64,000 nt of DNA from Pterobdella sp. o SKG-2022 (lineage: Eukaryota > Annelida > Clitellata > Hirudinida > Piscicolidae): NCBI GenBank assembly GCA_964035795.1, contig OZ038320.1, positions 3,225,896-3,289,895 on the forward strand. Direction: 5' to 3'. This document shows, piece by piece, positions 1 through 36,373 of this stretch. The notes under the pieces were generated by a model. That model worked only from the letters and a program-made list of their open reading frames with translations. It was not told where the DNA came from and made no database searches. The translations under genes were made by a program, and so were the position numbers. The first letter of the stretch is position 1; each line of letters opens with the position of its first letter.

Positions 1-980
1 TCACTTCAGAACTGTCGTCTGACTTGTTGTGGTCTTTCATGTTTGCTTGGTGGGGTCGCGCACAACCAATGTGGTGCAGTTGATTGTTATTCTCAAAATT
101 ACTTAAATCTTTTCTACTTTTATAGTAGAAGAATTGTTTACTTTTTGTAGAAAAGTTTTGCTTGTTTTTAAAAAATAAGCGACGGAAGAAGAGGTGAAAA
201 AGGGTGTGTTGTGTAGGATAATGATGCGGTTGATGGACCCAAAGAAACCTTTCGATATAATTCTGATGTGTTCAGTTTATTTATTCAATTTCATTAAATA
301 TATAAAATATGGTTAAATATTTTTTTAAAAAGTTTAAGAATAAGCTAAAAAAATCATTTTATATATATTTTGAAAAATTATAACACTGTTATTAAACTTA
401 AAAACTTTTTTAAAACTACTCAATCAAACTTGAGATTTTAAAATTATTTCTATAAGCCCCTGAATTTGGGACGGTTGCTGGTCAACATATTTATTTGAAT
501 TTTTCAATAATTTGCCGTAAAATTTATATATACATGTATTAATTACTATCAAATTTTTTCAAGTATATTTTTTCTTATATGTAACTTGAAAAAAAAACAA
601 TATCCTTTGTGTAAATAAGAAAAAAGATAAGTACCAGACACGGATCCAGGTCATAATAGAAGAGGTTGAGCTGAAGGGATGATGGTTTGTAATATTTAAT
701 TATCCAACAACGCTGACAAAAAAAACTTTTGAAATTGAAATTTATTCAAATTAACAAGCTTTTCGTTTATATTTCATAAGCGTTATCATACTAGCAAAAA
801 GTTACTTATGCTTCACGAAAAGCTTTGTGTAAATTCTATAAATCTTCACCGTTATTTGAATGTCCATTAGTTTTTATCAAAATCTGTTTATAAAAATATA
901 TACTAATATTTAAGTTTTCAGAGACATCGTATGTATTTTTCTTCAATATTTTGTAACGAGAAACATCAAATAGGAGGAAT
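1..980. other. AT-rich sequence without recognised gene
   Basis: No long open frame, exon-like conserved peptide or RNA gene could be recognised on either strand. The stretch is AT-rich with A and T runs. It may be intergenic or intronic. Confidence 0.5.
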
Positions 981-1107
981 TTTTAACACATTTATTGAGA
1001 ATCAAAAGCTATAATTTTCGATAAGTTTAGCCTTAGTGCTAACGTTTTATAATAAGTCTAAACTTATCAAAAACTATAGCTTTTGATTTTCAATAAATGT
1101 GTTAAAA
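981..1107. repeat. Foldback (MITE-like) inverted repeat
   Basis: Positions 981-1030 and 1058-1107 are reverse complements over 50 nt with three mismatches, separated by 27 nt. All three differences are transitions, so the transcript could still pair through G-U. The outer ends read ttttaacaca and tgtgttaaaa. No coding capacity. The shape is that of a miniature inverted-repeat element or a hairpin RNA locus. I see no obvious target-site duplication. Confidence 0.7.
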
Positions 1108-1879
1108 TATTTTTCTTGATTGATGTTTTTGTTAAAAAATAATAATATTTATTCTTATGGTAAACCGCATATCTAATCAATAAAACTTTACTCATTATCT
1201 TCTACACCTAATGTTAACATTAACCAAATTTATTGAAAAAAAAATTTGAGTACCATATATTTGTTGCAATCTACAAATCCCATTTGGTTCAAACCCACAA
1301 TTAATTTTTGTTTTTGTAATCTTTGGTTCAAACGTCCCACTTCCGCTTCTTTTCTTTTTCGAATCTAAAAATACACAAAAATCAAAAAAATTTGAAGAAA
1401 ATAATGAAAAAATTTTCTTAGTCGTTTTTATTTGAAACTTTGCATTATTTAATTATGCTGATGAAACAATTTTGAGGTCGAATAAATCAATAAAAAACAA
1501 TTAAACTTTGTTGAAATTTTTAAAACTTTTGCAGTCTAGCTGTTGTATTTATGTATATATTTATGTAGCCTAGAAACTTGTGAAGTCAATGCCACTTCAA
1601 TCTTATTCGTAAGTGTATAATTGTATAAGCAACAGTTTTGAAAAGTTATTGAAAATACGAACGTTTCTTCGAGTGACCAACGCGATGAGGTAGTAAAAAA
1701 GTAAGAGAACTAACCACAACAGAACCCCTTGGGATTTGGTTGGAAATTAAATTAAGCTTGAAGTTGGAGATTAGTAAAGTTTTGAACTTTCTAACACGAA
1801 TTGTGAAACAAAATTTGAGGCTATGAAAAGTAACAATATATTTAAAAAAAATAAATAATCATTGAAAATCTTCTATAGA

Positions 1880-2110
1880 TATATGATATGAGCACAAGCG
1901 GTGCAACAGCTAAATCATTTGGTTCTCTACATGGATTTAAATCCCAATTTTGGTACCGACTCAGAGTCTCATTTGCAATGATAAACTGGTTAATTACCTT
2001 TCATGGCAGAGTGCCAGATAGACAGAGAGTCATAGTTGTGCATCAAGTGCCTTAGTCCTGTGATGTTGTTTTATATGGCTCAGATGTGTACATCAAGCGA
2101 TATCAACCAT
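1880..2110 (+). repeat. Putative tRNA-derived SINE
   Basis: The segment carries a tRNA-like head: an A-box-like stretch near 1900 and the B-box-like ggatttaaatcc near 1935. It is followed by a non-tRNA body that contains gtgccagatagacagagagtc. The layout resembles dispersed invertebrate SINEs, but I could not find a second full copy in the window. The family name and exact ends are unknown. Confidence 0.35.
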
Positions 2111-2235
2111 TATGTACCTCTAAATGCCTACTCACTTATGCTTTTAAATCTTTTTCAATTATATTTTGCATAATATAAACTTAATGATAATTTAGTTAAA
2201 TTCAAATGGAATATTGTTTGAAAGCATAATCAAAC

Positions 2236-2422
2236 CTTTGTTCTTCAATGAATCTTGCATAGTTTCAAAAAGTATGGTGATAGCCAGACACACGAAGAAG
2301 AGGACAGAGAAAAAGACGAAGATACAAGGAATGCTACGGAAAAGTGTGAAATAGGGATGGGTGGCGTATTGGATATATTTCGCTTCACTAACCAACCAAT
2401 CCAAAACACTTCTGTCTGGGAG
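2236..2422 (-). CDS. Possible exon with a transmembrane segment
   Basis: A 62-codon open stretch on the minus strand is bounded by an acceptor-like ttggacag at its right edge and a donor AAG|gtttga at its left edge. It starts LPDRSVLDWLVSEAKY and contains a hydrophobic run, IPCIFVFFSVLFFVCLAITI, long enough to span a membrane. The peptide looks more like coding sequence than the surrounding AT-rich DNA, but I do not recognise the family and found no neighbouring exon. It could belong to a gene lying mostly to the left of the window, or be a chance frame. Confidence 0.3.
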
Positions 2423-2459
2423 CTGTCCAATAAAAATGCAGCAATGGCTCAAAAATGAA

Positions 2460-3828
2460 CAATAATGAAACACTTGTTGTTAGAAACAAGCACATTATGA
2501 ATAAAACCAAAGTAATATAAGCAAACACGTAAAACTTCACCGATTCAATAACAAATGAGTCTCGCAATATTAAGATTTATCAGTCCCATATAATGTTATT
2601 TGCCTAACTGTTTTAGTTCTTTATGACTCAAGACAAGTGTATCGAGGGCAAAAAAAAACTACATATGGTTTTACCATTGTTTGTCAATCAGATCTAGTGC
2701 GGTTTCTTTATACTGGTGGGTTTTATACTAATTTAACCACTTGAATCTCTTCAAATAAACTGCTGTTTTGAGATTTTTCATACTTGCTTTCAAATTTCAA
2801 TGTAACATTTCTTTGCAATAGCAGAATACATAAGCGTTAATAATACATATTATTTGCTTAATTTTTAAAAAGTTATTTATTAAAGCACATTCGTGGTTAT
2901 CAAGGTGAAAGAATTCATTCAAGCTAACTTTATGGAGACAGACACCTGGTTAGAGGTGGAAACCGAGAAAAAAAATTTGTAACAGTTGTTCTACTGAAGA
3001 TAAACCAAAACTTTGATGGTTTTTGAAGTTACAAGCACTGTTTTTAGCCGCATAACATAATTACAGCCAACAAATTATGAAGCAAATGAATATTGCTTTT
3101 TTTATTTATTTTAAATTTTTAAAATTTTACAAATTCTTATGAGCTTATTAATTATGTCTAAAAATTGAGTTTAATGCACTCATGTTGCTAAAACTACAAA
3201 ATTCATTCGATTTGTTATCCTATTCATGGATTTATGAAAATATTTTCTAAAAAAAATTAATTTTCCAAAATTTTCTGATTTTATGTGTTGGAGAATGTTT
3301 CTATTGGGTTTGACTTGATCAATTTAATATTAATGTGAAACAGGCAATGTACATAATTTCTGAAATTTTCAGTCAATATTTTGGTTCCTTAAATGAAAAA
3401 CTTCTGAATTCATAATAAAAACAAAAAAACTATTAAAAAAACCAAAAAAATGAATTATAAAAGTGAAAAAATTATATAGCGAATGATTTATGGTTATTAT
3501 TGAGACTATAGTTATTTTTTCTGATACTTTTTTCGAATTTTTAGAAACCAAGTTTTGATTAGAATAGTTATTGTTTTAAATACTGTTTTTTAAAAATTTT
3601 ATTTTTATAAAAATAAAAAAAACTGTCTACTCACAAAAACTAACACTATTTCGAAAAAAATCCCGATAAGACAACAACATAAACTACCATAACACAACCC
3701 AAAAACAACAACTACCAAAACACAAGAACCACTACTTAAACACAATCGTCATACCACAACAACTAAAATAACCAAAACAACAAAAACAAAAACAACAACA
3801 ATAAAAACAAAAATAACAACAACAACAA
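2460..3828. other. AT-rich sequence without recognised gene
   Basis: Only short chance frames. The last 150 bases (3660-3828) are an A/C-rich simple-sequence tract that merges into the Asn-rich frame beginning at 3829. Confidence 0.5.
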
Positions 3829-5241
3829 CTACACATCCCTCACCTCAATATTATTTCTACAAAGTTCTTTTATAAGTTCTTCAATGAGGAGGTCTTGGTT
3901 TGTTTCATCATTATCATAACCATTCAGTTGGTTATTATTATTGTTATTACTATTGCTATTTTTATTTGTATTATTATTGTTTTTATTCTTTATACTTTTT
4001 TTATTATTTGTATTATTATCGTTACTATTTTCCTTCTTACTATCATAGTTAGCATTATTATTATTGCCTTTATTATCATAATCATTATTCCCTTTATTTC
4101 TTTTAATATTATTTTTATTATTATTCTTATTGTTGCCTATTATAACATCTTCAACAGCAGCCTTGCATGTATCCTCATCATTGTTCCTATAACCTTCAGA
4201 GCTCACCTCGTTCTCAGCCCCTCCTTCATAGCACTCCTCTGATGTTCCATCATTGTTACAGAGACAACCCATCTCTCTATCTTTAATGTTATCAGCTGAT
4301 GTTGTATTCGTGTTGCTGTTGTTCTTGCTGTTTTTGTTGTTATTGTTGTTATCATTATTGTTGTTATTCTTATCATTGTTGTTGTTGTTATCATTGTTGT
4401 TGCTATCATTGTTTTTTTTTTTTTTACAATTATCAATTTTGTTATTACTATCATTGTAGTTATTGTTGTTATCAATGTTTTTATTTTTGGTGTTACCACT
4501 GTTGCTATCATTACTTCGCGTTTTAACACAACCATTCTTTGCACCATATTTTAAATCATCATCATCATCCTCACCTTTTTCCTTTCTTCGTTCATACCGG
4601 TTTGAACAATGGTTTGAACAACAATAATAACGGTTATAACAAAATTTCAAGCTTTGACAACAATGTTGACGAGGGTAAAAACAAGAACTCGACCAGGATA
4701 AATCTATTATAGCAACCAGTTTTCCGTTGTTGTTGGTTGCTTCTGAGTTTCTAACTGGGCTTCCATCGGCGATTTTATGATGATGATGATGATGACGATG
4801 ATGATGATGACTATCACAATCTTTATTATTATTTCCAGTGTTGTTGTTGTTGTTATTATTATTTTTATTATTCTGGTCATTCTTGCCAGTAGTATTTTTG
4901 TTATTATTATAGTTATTTCCACAGTTTGTATTAATATTCCTATCATTTAAGTTATCACTATTGTTATCATATGTTGCACCATCGTTAATATCAATAATCT
5001 TTGTTTTTTCATTATTTTTATTATTGTTTACATCATTATTTTTATTCTTTTTATTTTTGTTATAACCATTGCTGTTGTTACTATATCTGTCATTATTTCT
5101 TATACTAACCTTATAAACACCACAACTAGCAACATCATTTTTTCCACCGCATCCTTCTTCCCTTTTTGAAGACTGGTTTCCACAGTAGATACAAACAGGA
5201 GATGCACCGACCTTTCCATCGGTTTTCTCTTTATTCCTCAT
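3829..5241 (-). CDS. Asn-rich, His/Cys-containing hypothetical protein
   Basis: A single uninterrupted 470-codon frame opens at ATG (5241) with an A at -3. The first 50 residues carry cysteines spaced like a small metal site (CIYCGNQ...CGGK). A His run (HHHHRHHHHHH) follows at about residue 145. A cysteine cluster (HCCQSLKFCYNRYYCC) lies near residue 200 and an acidic DDDDD run follows it. The remainder is mostly Asn and Lys encoded by AAT/AAC repeats. The end, LLIEELIKELCRNNIEVRDV, is non-repetitive and looks helical. An open frame of this length in AT-rich DNA is partly explained by stop-poor triplet repeats, but the non-repetitive parts argue for real coding. It could be a one-exon gene or one exon of a larger gene. 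Function unknown. Confidence 0.45.
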   Translation of the reverse strand: MRNKEKTDGKVGASPVCIYCGNQSSKREEGCGGKNDVASCGVYKVSIRNNDRYSNNSNGYNKNKKNKNNDVNNNKNNEKTKIIDINDGATYDNNSDNLNDRNINTNCGNNYNNNKNTTGKNDQNNKNNNNNNNNTGNNNKDCDSHHHHRHHHHHHKIADGSPVRNSEATNNNGKLVAIIDLSWSSSCFYPRQHCCQSLKFCYNRYYCCSNHCSNRYERRKEKGEDDDDDLKYGAKNGCVKTRSNDSNSGNTKNKNIDNNNNYNDSNNKIDNCKKKKNNDSNNNDNNNNNDKNNNNNDNNNNNKNSKNNSNTNTTSADNIKDREMGCLCNNDGTSEECYEGGAENEVSSEGYRNNDEDTCKAAVEDVIIGNNKNNNKNNIKRNKGNNDYDNKGNNNNANYDSKKENSNDNNTNNKKSIKNKNNNNTNKNSNSNNNNNNQLNGYDNDETNQDLLIEELIKELCRNNIEVRDV

Positions 5242-5251
5242 GTTGGGGTTG

Positions 5252-5305
5252 TGGAGGTTTGAAGTTGTTGTAAATGTTGAGAGGTTTGAAGTTGTTGTAA
5301 GTGTT
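5252..5305. repeat. 26-bp unit repeated twice
   Basis: The unit gaggtttgaagttgttgtaa plus a few bases occurs twice head to tail, just upstream of the ATG of the Asn-rich frame on the minus strand. Confidence 0.6.
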
Positions 5306-5478
5306 GAGATTTTGTTTACTTTGTTGTGTGTTACTCTCAGCTGGTTGGTCGTTTTGTAGAGGTTGAATTTTTATTGATAACTCAACATTGAAAAAATTCT
5401 ATGTTGAGTTTTCAATCACATTTCGTAATAATTCTTCACTGGTTCTCTCCTAGATACGTATTTATACTCTGGTGATGA

Positions 5479-5506
<28 letters not shown>
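5479..5506. repeat. (GT)n microsatellite
   Basis: About 14 GT units in a row. Confidence 0.9.
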
Positions 5507-5509
<3 letters not shown>

Positions 5510-7600
5510 TTGTATATGTTTGTGTATTCATCTCTATATGAAATTTATTTAGGATGTGTTTGTTTGTATAGCCTCTTCCTTCACGTGTGAATTTTTGTAA
5601 ATTACTTCTGTGGCCATATTTTCGTTTGCCGACGTGGGTGGGTAGATGAATAAAATGACATTTCTTCAGAATCAAATGTAACGTATGATACCCTCTCCTT
5701 CATCATATGTGAGCTTTCGACCATTGTTTGTCGACGTTTGTTTGAGTAAAATAAATAATTAAGATTGTTATGTTGTGTCGGTCGTGTTAACTATACATGT
5801 GATAATAATAACAAAGACAAAAATATTAGCAAGAACAACAACAACAGCAATAACAATAATAATAAAGATAACAATAATAAAAATAAAAATGATGATAACA
5901 ATAAAAACAATAAAAATAATAAAAATGATAAAAAAATTTATATAGCGCCAAAAAATGCGACTGAAACAGGCTTACACTCTCCCCTGCAAGTTGCTTCATT
6001 AAACGTGGCGCTGAAATTTCTTTCTACCGTTGGTTTGCTACTGTTGGTGTACCAATGGTGTATGCTTGGTGAAGTTGTGGTGATTCAAGAGGGTTTTGAA
6101 GAAACGATTATTGTTTTTGTTATTGTTATTATCCTTTTTTTAACGTTTTTTTATAGCATGATATAAGCCAATCATTTTTGATGCAACGTTGTTAAAGAAT
6201 GTTGCATTTTATTGAAGAAAAATCATTTTTTTTCTAGAATTCTCTATGCAAACTAAAACATATCATGAGAGGATACTAAATGCTGATTATGAAATAAAGA
6301 AAAAGAATTTTATAGACTTAGGTGAATATTTTTTATAGACTTAGGTGAATATTTTTTAGGGTTGGGTGAATTTTTTTTTATAAAGATAATTAAAATATGT
6401 TCTATTAAGATAATATAGATGTTTCTGCATGACAATGTATGAATTACTATTAAGATAACTCCGGAGAAACTAACAAGCAACAAGATACAATATAAGAATG
6501 ACTATATTGTGTTAACATTGCCATAATAAGTTAGTTAGTTTTTGAGATCCCTATGTAATTGGTTGTAATGGGCTTTATAACTGATTTAACGTGGTGTTCG
6601 GGTGTTGAGTCTGAGTGTTTTATAATGTATTGTTACGACATTAGTATTGTTTATTCTGAACTATTTTCCTTGCTTATCATATATTGTGTGTTTGTTATTT
6701 GTATATTATTTAATCATTCATTATTCGAATAATTTATTTTGATTATTACTTTCAAATATAACTACTATTCTACTATAATTTAATTATTTATTATTTTTAA
6801 AAATATTTATTTTTTTTTATTTATTAAAAATATTATCAGTATATATTTTTGATATTATTTATTATTTTGTAACAGAATCAAGATAACAAATGCCAAACAC
6901 CTAATCAATTGGTGAAAAATTTTAAATAGGAAATCTCTCACTACGTCATTTCAAATCAATCTTTTCGAGTGTATTTTTGAGTTTATTTGAGGATATTCGA
7001 ATAATAAAACTTTGATTTTGAATTTTATTATGATTTAATTTTTTAATTGAATATTGGAAAAACAAAATTTTTATAAAAATTCATTGATGTTCTTTGTTAA
7101 TTGCAATTTTAAATATTATTATATTAAACAATAATTCAGATTGTATTTTAAAATATTCGAATTTAAAAGTTTTTCTTTATAAATTGCAATACTGAATTGG
7201 AAAATCCTTAAAAAATGTAAGTCAAAATGAGAAAAATAAAATTATAAATACTCTTTTATTATTAATACTATCAAAAACGCAACAAAAACTCGCTTATGTT
7301 ATGAAAAAATCTCCAAATAACAAAGCATTGGAAAACAATTTAAGCAAAAAAATTGATAATTTTTCAATGACATGTTTTTAATAATAAAAACAAAAAAAAA
7401 TCTGGTTAATGAAAAACAAAAAAAGAAATAAAAAAAATAGAAAAACAACTGAATAAATTAATAAATAAAGAAAAATAAAAGTTAAAAAACCTAATAGCAC
7501 CTTCGAATTGGCGTATTCAGTGGAAAGGATAGAAGCCAAAGATTACCTCCAGACTGCCACTTGGTGTGAGTGGTGGTTTGAGAGTGTTAATGGTTGGGCT
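5507..7600. other. AT-rich intergenic sequence with repeat debris
   Basis: No gene is supported. An open plus-strand frame at 5765-6166 starts with an Asn/Lys run made by an AAT/AAC microsatellite and then crosses a tttatatagcgcc motif. That motif recurs across the window as a repeat tail, so I treat the frame as repeat-derived. A 24-base stretch (tttttatagacttaggtgaatatt) is duplicated around 6310-6355. Confidence 0.45.
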
Positions 7601-7605
7601 TGTTA

Positions 7606-7691
<86 letters not shown>
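7606..7691. repeat. (AAT)n microsatellite
   Basis: About 28 AAT units, followed by a degenerate AAT/AAA continuation. Confidence 0.9.
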
Positions 7692-7695
<4 letters not shown>

Positions 7696-10600
7696 TAAAA
7701 AACGATAATAAAAATTTTGAAAATAATAATAAAAATGAGAAATTTAATAGTTATAATGAATATTGAAAATTATATGAGAAGAAATATTTAAAATCTGCTA
7801 ATGATATATGGTAAAGTCATAATTGCTGAAAATTATAGCTTAATTTTAAATAAATGTATCAAAATCTTTCAAATTGATGTTCTGTAGATAATAACTGATT
7901 GTTTCTCAAAATAATTTTTGAAGCATTTTTACATATTTCCATTTTCACCGTTAAATTTTTAGTAGTTTGTCAAGCTTTCGTGTGAAGATTATCAGATTCA
8001 ATAAGTCCAAAGCTTGTTTTTGGATATTCTCTTAGTTTCTGTATTTTCTTATAAACTTAGCTTGTGAATAATGCAAACATCAAAAGAAAAGTATGTGAAT
8101 ACAAACTTAACATTGGAAAAAAGTTTTTCGAAATGATGCACTATTGAATAAATGGAAAAACTCACTAAAAAACTATAAAAAAGACAAATGTATAAATATC
8201 GCTTTAGAGTTTCGGCCACTCAGTCACGCACCTTCCCACTAATAGTACCTATCTACACACACCATCGAATCAACTGCTCTCTAAAGCTACTTTGCTGAAA
8301 AGCATAATTTGCTACTTCAGTAACTAATCCTATACTTCGAGTTTAACATAATTACAGTTTTTAGCGAAAGAAATTTGAATCCTTAAATTGGTATGCTTTT
8401 GTTGAGAGTTAGTTTAGCGCCTCTTTCGCAGATTGAAATTTTCTCGAAGAGCGGGATATATATTAATAAAAAAATAAAAAGAAAGAAAAATAACTGAGAA
8501 AATAATTAATTAAATGAGAAAGACATGATAACAAGTTAATGCAACAAGATACAAGCTGCGACAATGAAGCCACCGGAGCTTGTAACACAACAACTCAGAA
8601 ATTTTCATCAAAAATGACACAAAAAAAAGGTTTTTTTTTGTGGTGTTCATTTTTCACACAGGCTACAATTGCGCAAAGACAATTTTGATGCTGGCATAGA
8701 TAACCTCCAAGACTTATTACCTAAAGATATTTGTTTTGATATTTGTATTATTTAATTTGGAGCTTTATCATTTATATTTTGATATATTTTGTATTATATT
8801 TTTTAATAGTTTTATTTGGATTGCATTCGAAAATATTTTTTCAATTCATAATTTAATTTTTGTTGTTTTTATTATTTTGTTTTATCAACCCGCTTATTTA
8901 ATATATTTGTAGATTTTCTGCTCATTTTGGTTATTTCGCTTATTTAATTGAAAAAGATTTCTTCTTGCATAAAAGCATTGATTGTTTTTCTATATTTCTC
9001 TGTTTTTAAATATAATTTTGCGTTTGTGTTTGGTAGATGTATTATTGGCTAATTGATAATATTTTTCCTATTAAGTCATATCATTCCTATATTTTCCATT
9101 ATATATATGTTAAATATATTATTTATTTTTTTGAATTATTTTAATAGTTTCTTTTTGATATTGTTTTATCGGCAGGCACTTTTATTGGCAAATGTTGGTC
9201 TGTTAATTGTATCGATGTGGTATCAGAGGTGAGCACCATTTTTCTTTCATTCATCCAAAAATTGATTATAACTTTTTCTCGTTTTTATTTTTTCATTATT
9301 TTTGTTTATTTTTATATTTTTTTATTATTATTATTTTTTTTTTATTGATGTCATTCTTTTAGTTCTATACTATTTTTGTCTTCATTACTATTCATTTTTT
9401 ATAAATCTTCTTTCATCACCACTTATGATTTTTGATTATGAAATATTTTTTTCACCGGCTTTTCATTATATGAATAAAAAATTATCTCATCCTCCTTAGA
9501 AACTTCAATGAATAATAAGTTCATTTTACTCTGAAAAGCAAATATTAAACAGTGCCCTGTGAAACCCATCAGATGTCTTGCCCAAACACCAATTAGAAAC
9601 GACCTAATATTTGACTCACTTCTTCTGAAGTAAAAACTCTTCAAATTATCACCACAGCTAATGCCACTTTTTCAGTTTACAACCAATAATTTATTTTTTG
9701 ATCAATATATGTTTCATTTTAAGTGTACTGATAAACGAGAAAATTTATTTTCATAGCTTTTTGTAATGCTATTTCATGGAGATATTTGAGAGGTTATATT
9801 GGAGCTTCAAAAGCATTATGTTACTGTTGTCACCATAGGTTAAAATATAACAATGTTATTTATGTAACATTTAGAATTAACAAAGCTTATAAACACTTGA
9901 TAATAAGAATATAAATTAAACTCAATTTTAAATACAGTTAGACTCATATTCCATTGAATAAAATAACCAAAAAATGATGTTAAAAAAATAATTCTTGAAA
10001 CACATATGAAACTAATGTACATTTATAGTCCCATTGAGCAGCAAAAAAAATCATGAGCTTAAAATTCTACAAAAAAAATAAAAATGACTTTGCAAACAAT
10101 ATTTATTGCGGTCCTTCAGTCTTAATGAAACCATATCACGATGAGAGCTTTGAAACTATATTCAATTAAGCGCTATACAAGTTAATTTTGCACAAAGCTT
10201 CAAGAAAAACTTTTTCTATCATCAGTTTTATTTTATAAACTAAAAAAACATAGTTTTTCGATAAACTTCGTTCAATGGATTTTTTAATAAAAATGCGAAT
10301 ATATTGAGGATCACAGTATGTATAAATATTAACATTATCATCAAATACATGTATAATTAGGGAACTGATTATGAAAGGTCATAATTACAATTGAGAAAGG
10401 CATTTCTTGAAAATTGAAGATTGGATGGTGAACATTTTTATAGAGTAAACTCAAATGTTTTTTTGAATGATAACATTGAAGATTTAATTCATGAAGTTTT
10501 GTTAATGAAAGCTTATTCAAAATACATACATACATATACATGTAAATAGGAAATGGTCAATTAATATATATGAATTTAAAAATTGATATTAGTGTCTAAC

Positions 10601-11140
10601 TAGTTAATATTTATATATAGAAAACTATTGACATAAAAATTAAATAATTAGTTTGTACAACATTACTGAGCACTGCCTGTTTTGAATTTTAGTTTGTATT
10701 CTTCACTTCAGTTTGAGAAGGACCATTGATAAATGTATATTTATAGAAATTATGAATAACTAAATTAGCTTAATGAGGAATCTTCAAAGTTGAATTTTTA
10801 ATAGAATTTATTTTTTATTTTGGTTAACTAATTGATATATATTCATAAAATCTAATGAGTTTAGTAACTAATTAATAACACAATTATCCATTAATTATCC
10901 CTAATTAATTGATATATGTTTAAAAATCTCATAAATTAGTCAATGAACCATTTAATAACAGAACTATTGACAGTATGAGCGAAAAGCAGTGGTGATCGAA
11001 AGTACTCTGTGATTGGCTAGATAGAAACCTATAACTAAATATACTAACATCATCACAAAGCGCTTGTTAACAAGATTTTTTGAAAATTTTTGAAGAAAAA
11101 CCTCTGTTGTCAGATGGTTATGTGGGCTGTTATAACGAAA
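7692..11140. other. AT-rich sequence without recognised gene
   Basis: No exon with recognisable protein similarity on either strand. The stretch lies downstream of the HECW-like gene. A gcgctatacaa motif at 10171-10181 is a fragment of the dispersed repeat tail described elsewhere. Confidence 0.45.
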
Positions 11141-11146
11141 ATCTTT

Positions 11147-11262
11147 GTATTTTTGGTTATAGGCTTTTTTTTTGTTGTTATATGTGTTGTTGTTATATGT
11201 ATTATTGTACTTATAACAACAACACATATAACAACAAAAAAAAAGCCTATAACCAAAAATAC
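11147..11262. repeat. Perfect 51-bp-arm foldback
   Basis: Arms 11147-11197 and 11212-11262 are exact reverse complements over 51 nt around a 14-nt loop (tgtattattgtact). The left arm begins gtatttttggttataggc. A transcript would form a very stable hairpin. It is directly followed by a second hairpin with a related loop. Confidence 0.85.
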
Positions 11263-11316
11263 ACATCACCGACAGCATAAATGTATTATTGTACTTTTGT
11301 GCTGTCGGTGATGTGT
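11261..11316. repeat. Second foldback sharing the first loop
   Basis: Positions 11261-11277 (acacatcaccgacagca) pair exactly with 11300-11316. The loop between them again contains tgtattattgtact. The right arm of the first hairpin and the left arm of the second are contiguous. Confidence 0.8.
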
Positions 11317-11659
11317 TTAGTGGGTTTTGTTGAATTTATCACGGCTGATGCTAACCATGAGAATATATGTGAATAAATGAATATTAAATAATTAAATACT
11401 ACATGGAAAATAGAAATACATTAAATTAATTATAATATGAAAACAAGAAAAACATAGGAAAGCAGATAAAAACAATCCAATCAGCAAGAATATACAATAC
11501 ATACATAATAAAAACATCAATAACAAAAATAAACAAACAAAAACAAGAAAATAACAAGAAAAAAAGAATAATAATAAAAAAAATAATAGTGAAATGACAA
11601 TAACACTGATAATAAAACAATAATAAGAACTAAAAAAAGAATAAAAATAAACGGAAAAA

Positions 11660-35614
<23,955 letters not shown>

Positions 35615-35639
35615 TTTGTTCAGCAATAGAAAGTTCTAG

Positions 35640-36350
35640 TCTCAGAAATGAAAATTTTCCTTGAATCTTTTTTTCATCATACAATCATACAAACAACTTC
35701 AGTATTTACTTTAAAATGTTAAGAGGAAATTTTATAGTATTTAGGCAGTATTTAAAATAAATTTTTATAATTTAATTGTTTCTGGTTAAAATAGAAAAAT
35801 CAAAATTTCCATTCACTCTTGTTTTTAAGCTATCTGAAACATTTGTTTAAAACTGATATTTGTGTCTATATATAATCGTAGTAAGCTAAACAATACAGGT
35901 AAATTGGTTGGTTTAATAGCCGAAACCCTACAAGCACTTCGCGCTTACGAAAAAAGCATTGAATAGCGAGCCTATAGTTGATGAACCAATCATAGAATTT
36001 TAAAAAAATTGTGAATGTACTGAAATATTCATTTTTAGAAGTGTTATGAAAAAAAAACTAACATTTATCAACTAACAAAGCTTTTTGTACAATCCGTGAA
36101 TATTTAAACATTATGATACATGAATATTTTCAAAAAATAAAACTAACATTTTTCAAAGCCTATGATTGGTCCATATAAAACAGCTTTTTGCAGCTTGGAA
36201 CTTCTTTAGAAACCCCACCAAGTTGATGTTAATGTTTGTGGATTGAAAAATAAAAAAATATTAACCATCGTTGATGAAATTTTCACAAATTCTTCTTACT
36301 CTAATTTGGTTTAAGATAAAAACAAGTATTGTAGTAAATAATTTCAAAAG
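35640..36350. other. Intergenic spacer between PSME4 and HECW-like gene
   Basis: AT-rich. It should hold the HECW-like promoter if the first exon is correct. No clear promoter motif was recognised. Confidence 0.45.
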
Positions 36351-36367
36351 CATTTGTGTCGTGTCGT

Positions 36368-36373
36368 TTTATT
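36368..36373 (-). terminator. Candidate PSME4 poly(A) signal
   Basis: On the minus strand this reads AATAAA, about 250 nt downstream of the PSME4 stop. It is the only candidate I noticed close behind the stop, and context alone cannot confirm it. Confidence 0.35.

Noticed and set aside
3895..4547. Ile-, Leu- or Cys-rich plus-strand frames and a Thr/Ile minus frame
   Set aside because: Other-frame readings of the AAT/AAC repeats in the Asn-rich frame.
5765..6166. 133-codon plus-strand frame with an Asn run and hydrophobic end
   Set aside because: Made of an AAT microsatellite followed by a known dispersed repeat-tail motif. No homologue recognised, so not called a gene.
7566..7766. Poly-Ile frame
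   Set aside because: Translation of the (AAT)n microsatellite.
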